NCBI RefSeq assembly: GCF_001644605.1
Contig: NZ_CP011388.1
Location: forward strand, 4,259,501-4,323,500
DNA: 64,000 bases
Direction: 5' to 3'
Source of the DNA: Paenibacillus swuensis
Lineage (GTDB): Bacteria; Bacillota; Bacilli; Paenibacillales; DY6
Position numbers and translations under genes: made by a program. The notes beneath the pieces were generated by a model. That model worked only from the letters and a program-made list of their open reading frames with translations. It did no database searches and had not been told where the DNA came from. Within the stretch, counting starts at the first letter, position 1. Each line of letters begins with the position of its first letter. Shown here piece after piece: positions 61,076-64,000 of this stretch.

Positions 61076-62362
61076 TTATAGGGGCAGGTATTCAACCGGA
61101 CCGTAAATGACAACTTCGGCCGTGTCACCGGTCTCTAAACAAGAATGAGCAGGCAACCGAAGTAAAGCGTTGGCTCCGATAAAACTCCCGATCATACCGG
61201 AGGACTGCGCTGCCGGAATATGTATGTGTAAGCGTCCATCCTTCATAATAACGGTACCTCTGAGATACCGGTCCGCAGGCGCGGTTCTCCTTACAAATCC
61301 TTCCGAAACCGTAGCTACGGTCACCTGATTCGCATACCGCTCGTGTCCTGCCATATAACGGATCGCCGGGGCTACAAAGAGTTGAAAATTAACAAACCCC
61401 GCTGCTACGTTTCCGGAAAGTCCGAACAAAGGCGTTTCTTCATATATAGAGAACCTAAAGGGCGCGCCCGGCCTCATCCGAACCTTGGTGATTCTCTGCT
61501 CCGCCTGCAAGACTTCATATACGGCGGGCATGAGGTCGAAATCACCGACAGATACGCCGCCTGTTGTGATGATCGCATCGGTTTCCATTGAGGCTTGTCG
61601 TATAACGTTGGCAATCGCGGCTAAATCATCCTGTTCCGCGCTATAGACTCGCGGCACCGCACCCGCTTCTTCTACCAGCGAAACCAGCATGGGCGTATTG
61701 GAGTCCCTGATTTGGGCTCCTTCAGGCAACGTATCGGCATGGACCAATTCCGAACCGGTTGCCAGAATGCCGATGACCGGTTTGCGATATACAGAAACGG
61801 CCGCAACGCCAAGTGCCGAGAGGACGGCAATCTCCGCGGCTCCGATCCGTTTACCTTTACACAGAATGGGCGCCCCAAGCGACACATCTTCGCCTTCCCA
61901 AGAAATATTCTCACCAAACGTAACAGGTCGGGTAACATGTATAGTTGTAGCTACGCCGGTCAATGCTTCAACCGTATGTTCAAACCTGCAAACCGCGTCA
62001 GCTCCCTCAGGAAGCTTACCGCCCGTCATTATCCTTGCAGCCTCGCCAGCCGCAAGGACTTTGCGAGGGTCATGACCGGCGGGGATGTGCTCGATGACTT
62101 GTAACGCGATCGGGGAATGCGCGGAAGCTCCCGCGGCATCCTCATAACGAATGGCGAAGCCGTCCATCATCGAACGGTCGAAACGAGGCAATGCGCTTGG
62201 CGCATATTCGGTCTTCGCAACGATCGACCCCCGTGCCATTTCGCGCTTTACAAGCTGTACCTCGGCACGTGACACTGCTTGCATGATGATCTGCTGCGCT
62301 TCTTCCGCTGTCTTAGATTCCAATGTTGTATGGTTCATTAGTGATTGAATCGAAACAGACAT
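61076..62362 (-). CDS. moeA: Molybdopterin molybdotransferase
   Basis: MoeA inserts molybdenum into adenylylated molybdopterin. The 428-residue protein has RFDRSMMDGFAIR, GHDPRKVLAAGEAARIMTGG-like, SDTLPEGAQIRDSN (key block GAQIRDSN), TTGGVSVGDFD and GLSGNVAAGFVNF. Domain order and length are standard. The nitrate reductase gene upstream needs this cofactor. It begins 167 bases after the reductase stop; a 9-bp repeat lies in that gap. Confidence 0.95.
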   Translation of the reverse strand: MSVSIQSLMNHTTLESKTAEEAQQIIMQAVSRAEVQLVKREMARGSIVAKTEYAPSALPRFDRSMMDGFAIRYEDAAGASAHSPIALQVIEHIPAGHDPRKVLAAGEAARIMTGGKLPEGADAVCRFEHTVEALTGVATTIHVTRPVTFGENISWEGEDVSLGAPILCKGKRIGAAEIAVLSALGVAAVSVYRKPVIGILATGSELVHADTLPEGAQIRDSNTPMLVSLVEEAGAVPRVYSAEQDDLAAIANVIRQASMETDAIITTGGVSVGDFDLMPAVYEVLQAEQRITKVRMRPGAPFRFSIYEETPLFGLSGNVAAGFVNFQLFVAPAIRYMAGHERYANQVTVATVSEGFVRRTAPADRYLRGTVIMKDGRLHIHIPAAQSSGMIGSFIGANALLRLPAHSCLETGDTAEVVIYGPVEYLPL

Positions 62363-62453
62363 TTCTATTCCCCCTTGAAATGGACCGGCTTACCAGCGGT
62401 ATGAACTCATCGCCAACGATATACATAATTTCTACGCATTCTGCGCGATCTAG

Positions 62454-62534
62454 GATTTAGGCGATTTAGGCGACCTAAGTGATCTAGGTGATCTAGGTGA
62501 TCTAGGCGGCCTAGACGACCTAAGTGATTTAGGC
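62454..62534. repeat. 9-bp degenerate tandem repeat
   Basis: Nine consecutive units of the type gatctaggt (variants gatttaggc, gacctaagt, gatctaggc, ggcctagac) run from 62454 to 62534. The last unit holds the stop codon of the nitrate reductase gene. It is too short and lacks spacers, so it is not a CRISPR array. Confidence 0.9.
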
Positions 62535-64000
62535 GTCCGAGCGCTCCACGCGTTCTACCCGTTCGATCCGAACCGCGCAAAGCTTGAACTCCGGCATCCG
62601 GCTGGTCGGGTCCAGCGCATCATTCGTAATTTGGTTAATGGCGAGCTGATCTCCCCAGTGAAAAGGTACGAATACCGTTCGTCTTTGGATGCCCTCTGTG
62701 ATTTTCACCGCAAATTCCAGCGAGCCTCGCCTTGAGGTGATCCGGATCTTATCCCCGAGCGTCAGTCCGATGCGCTGCGCCACGGCAGGATGAATCTCGG
62801 CCACCGGCGCGGGGGCCTTCTTCACCAGCTCCGCTGTGCGGCGCGTCTGGACGCCGCTCAAGTAATGGTTCGCGAGCCTGCCCGTTGTCAGAATCAACGG
62901 GTACTCGCTGTCGATCGGTTCCGCCGGACGCTTCGGCGTGATGCCATGCATCACGGCCCGTCCGTCCGCGTGCGCGAACCGATCCAGAAACAGCTGCGGC
63001 GTGCCCGCATGCTCGGGGGCGGGACAGGGCCAGAACACGCCCTGTTCCGCCTTCAGGCGGCCATAGCTCAGGCCGCTGTAATCGGCTTTGCCGCCCGCGG
63101 TGGCGCGGCACATTTCCTCGAAGACGGCCTCCGGGCCGTCATAGCGGAAATACCGGCCGCGGCCTAGCGCCTCGGACAAATCGCTGATTAAGCGATAGTC
63201 CTCGCGGCACTGCCACGGCGGCGCAAGCGCCTGGCCGCGGTGGAACACGCGGCCTTCGAGATTGGTCAGCGTGCCCTCCGCCTCGAGAAACGAGGTGCCG
63301 GGCAGCAGCCAATCCGCGTAGCGGGCGGTTTCCGTCTCGAACAAGTCGACAACGACGAGCAGTTCGAGACGCTCCAACGCGCGGCGCACGACCGCGTTGT
63401 TGGGGGAAGACACGAGCGGGTTCGAGCCCAGCACGATCATCGCCTTGATCTCGCCCTCCGCCGCCTTCACCAGCATCTCATAAGCCGATACGCCCTTGCC
63501 GGGCAGTTCGGCGGGATCGATGCCCCAGACGGCGGCAACATGCTCGCGGTCAGCCGGGTTCTCAATCAGCCGGTAGCCCGGCAATTGATCGGCTTTCTGC
63601 CCGTGCTCGCGCCCGCCTTGCCCGTTCGCCTGTCCCGTGACGGCGCCGTAACCGCAGCCCTTGCGACCGATCTTGCCGGTCAGCAGGGCCAGGTTAATGT
63701 AGTTCAACGTGTTCTCCACGCCGTTGACCTGCTGCTCCAGCCCGCGCGCCGTCAGCACGATCCCGGTGTCCGCTTTCGCGAAGCCCCGCGCGATTCCGCG
63801 CGTGACTTCCTCCAGCACCCCGGTCAACTCGCGCACCCGCGCGGGCGTGAATTCCTTCACGGCTTCGGCCACTTCGTTAAAGCCGTGCGTTCTTTCGTGA
63901 ACGAACGCCCCGTCATACAGCCGTTCATTCACGATTACGTGGAGCAGCCCGTTGACGAAGACGCTGTCGAAACCGGGCTGTAGCCCGACGTGTATATCCG
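62529..64000 (-). CDS. nasC: Assimilatory nitrate reductase catalytic subunit, C-terminal part (cut by window edge)
   Basis: A molybdenum enzyme that reduces nitrate to nitrite for nitrogen assimilation. The frame is open to the window end. It has the molybdopterin-dinucleotide blocks GQANGQGGREHGQKADQLPG, VLGSNPLVSSPNNAVVRRAL (key block LGSNPLVSS), DWLLPGTSFLEAEGTLTNLEGRV (key block AEGTLTNLEGR), and the C-terminal domain LILTTGRLANHYLSGVQTRR with FVPFHWG and NDALDPTSRMPEFKLCAVRIE. The N-terminal [4Fe-4S] region is outside the window. It is locally GC-rich. A relation to FdhA-type formate dehydrogenases is possible, but the QANGQGGREHGQKADQLPG block favours the nitrate enzyme. Confidence 0.85.
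   Translation of the reverse strand, partial: DIHVGLQPGFDSVFVNGLLHVIVNERLYDGAFVHERTHGFNEVAEAVKEFTPARVRELTGVLEEVTRGIARGFAKADTGIVLTARGLEQQVNGVENTLNYINLALLTGKIGRKGCGYGAVTGQANGQGGREHGQKADQLPGYRLIENPADREHVAAVWGIDPAELPGKGVSAYEMLVKAAEGEIKAMIVLGSNPLVSSPNNAVVRRALERLELLVVVDLFETETARYADWLLPGTSFLEAEGTLTNLEGRVFHRGQALAPPWQCREDYRLISDLSEALGRGRYFRYDGPEAVFEEMCRATAGGKADYSGLSYGRLKAEQGVFWPCPAPEHAGTPQLFLDRFAHADGRAVMHGITPKRPAEPIDSEYPLILTTGRLANHYLSGVQTRRTAELVKKAPAPVAEIHPAVAQRIGLTLGDKIRITSRRGSLEFAVKITEGIQRRTVFVPFHWGDQLAINQITNDALDPTSRMPEFKLCAVRIERVERVERSDA

Noticed and set aside
62454-62534. CRISPR array
   Set aside because: Repeat units are 9 bp, contiguous and without spacers; no cas genes are nearby.
63240-63983. 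247-codon plus-strand frame opposite the nitrate reductase gene
   Set aside because: A GC-driven shadow frame; the minus strand encodes a clear molybdopterin oxidoreductase.

Overview
The window looks like the chromosome of an aerobic, endospore-forming Firmicute of the Paenibacillaceae type. The evidence is a complete spoIIIA operon, two germination (GerA-family) loci, SpoVAF, a spore photoproduct lyase, a metG T-box, a Zur box and Bacillus-like gene order (nusB-folD-xseAB-ispA-dxs; efp-yqhT-aroQ-yqhQPO). No rRNA, tRNA, CRISPR array, prophage or insertion sequence was seen. Both ends cut a gene (dxs at the left, an assimilatory nitrate reductase catalytic subunit at the right).

Left part (0-23 kb), almost all on the minus strand: nusB, folD, xseA, xseB, ispA, a large structured non-coding RNA, its partner membrane protein and dxs. 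The RNA lies in the ispA-dxs gap and is followed by a small multi-pass membrane protein, which is the signature arrangement of OLE RNA (ornate, large, extremophilic) with OapA. The RNA has paired ends and its own extended -10 promoter. Upstream genes encode Asp23/AmaP envelope-stress proteins, acetyl-CoA carboxylase AccBC, SpoIIIAA-AH and YqhV. Next come a plus-strand phosphosulfolactate synthase/phosphatase pair, aspartokinase, EF-P, an Xaa-Pro peptidase, AroQ and YqhQ/P/O.

Middle part (23-39.7 kb): MntR, SplB, a Zur-controlled zinc transporter operon that also carries ccdA, T-box controlled metG, a methyltransferase with a charged tail, YidD, Zur, and a five-gene germinant receptor operon with two permease genes. 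A decayed fragment of a neopullulanase-type amylase lies upstream of it.

Right part (39.7-59.5 kb) is a general-stress island. It has two SigB-type sigma factors, each preceded by an RsbW-type anti-sigma gene; only one set has an RsbV. The orphan RsbW has lost the N-box Asn and both glycine boxes, so it should not be a kinase. A four-gene operon (REC-PP2C phosphatase, CHASE3-like/GAF hybrid kinase with three receivers, CheR methyltransferase, second hybrid kinase) resembles the RsbY-RsbK-RsbM pathway of the Bacillus cereus group and probably feeds RsbV. I found nine candidate promoters of the form GTTTNA-N14-(GGGTAA-like) in front of Dps, glgCD, GlsB, a DUF948 protein, a DUF1328 protein, small unknown proteins and both sigma operons, which outlines a local regulon.

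The last 4.5 kb holds spoVAF, moeA, a short 9-bp tandem repeat and the nitrate reductase gene, whose molybdenum cofactor is consistent with moeA next to it.
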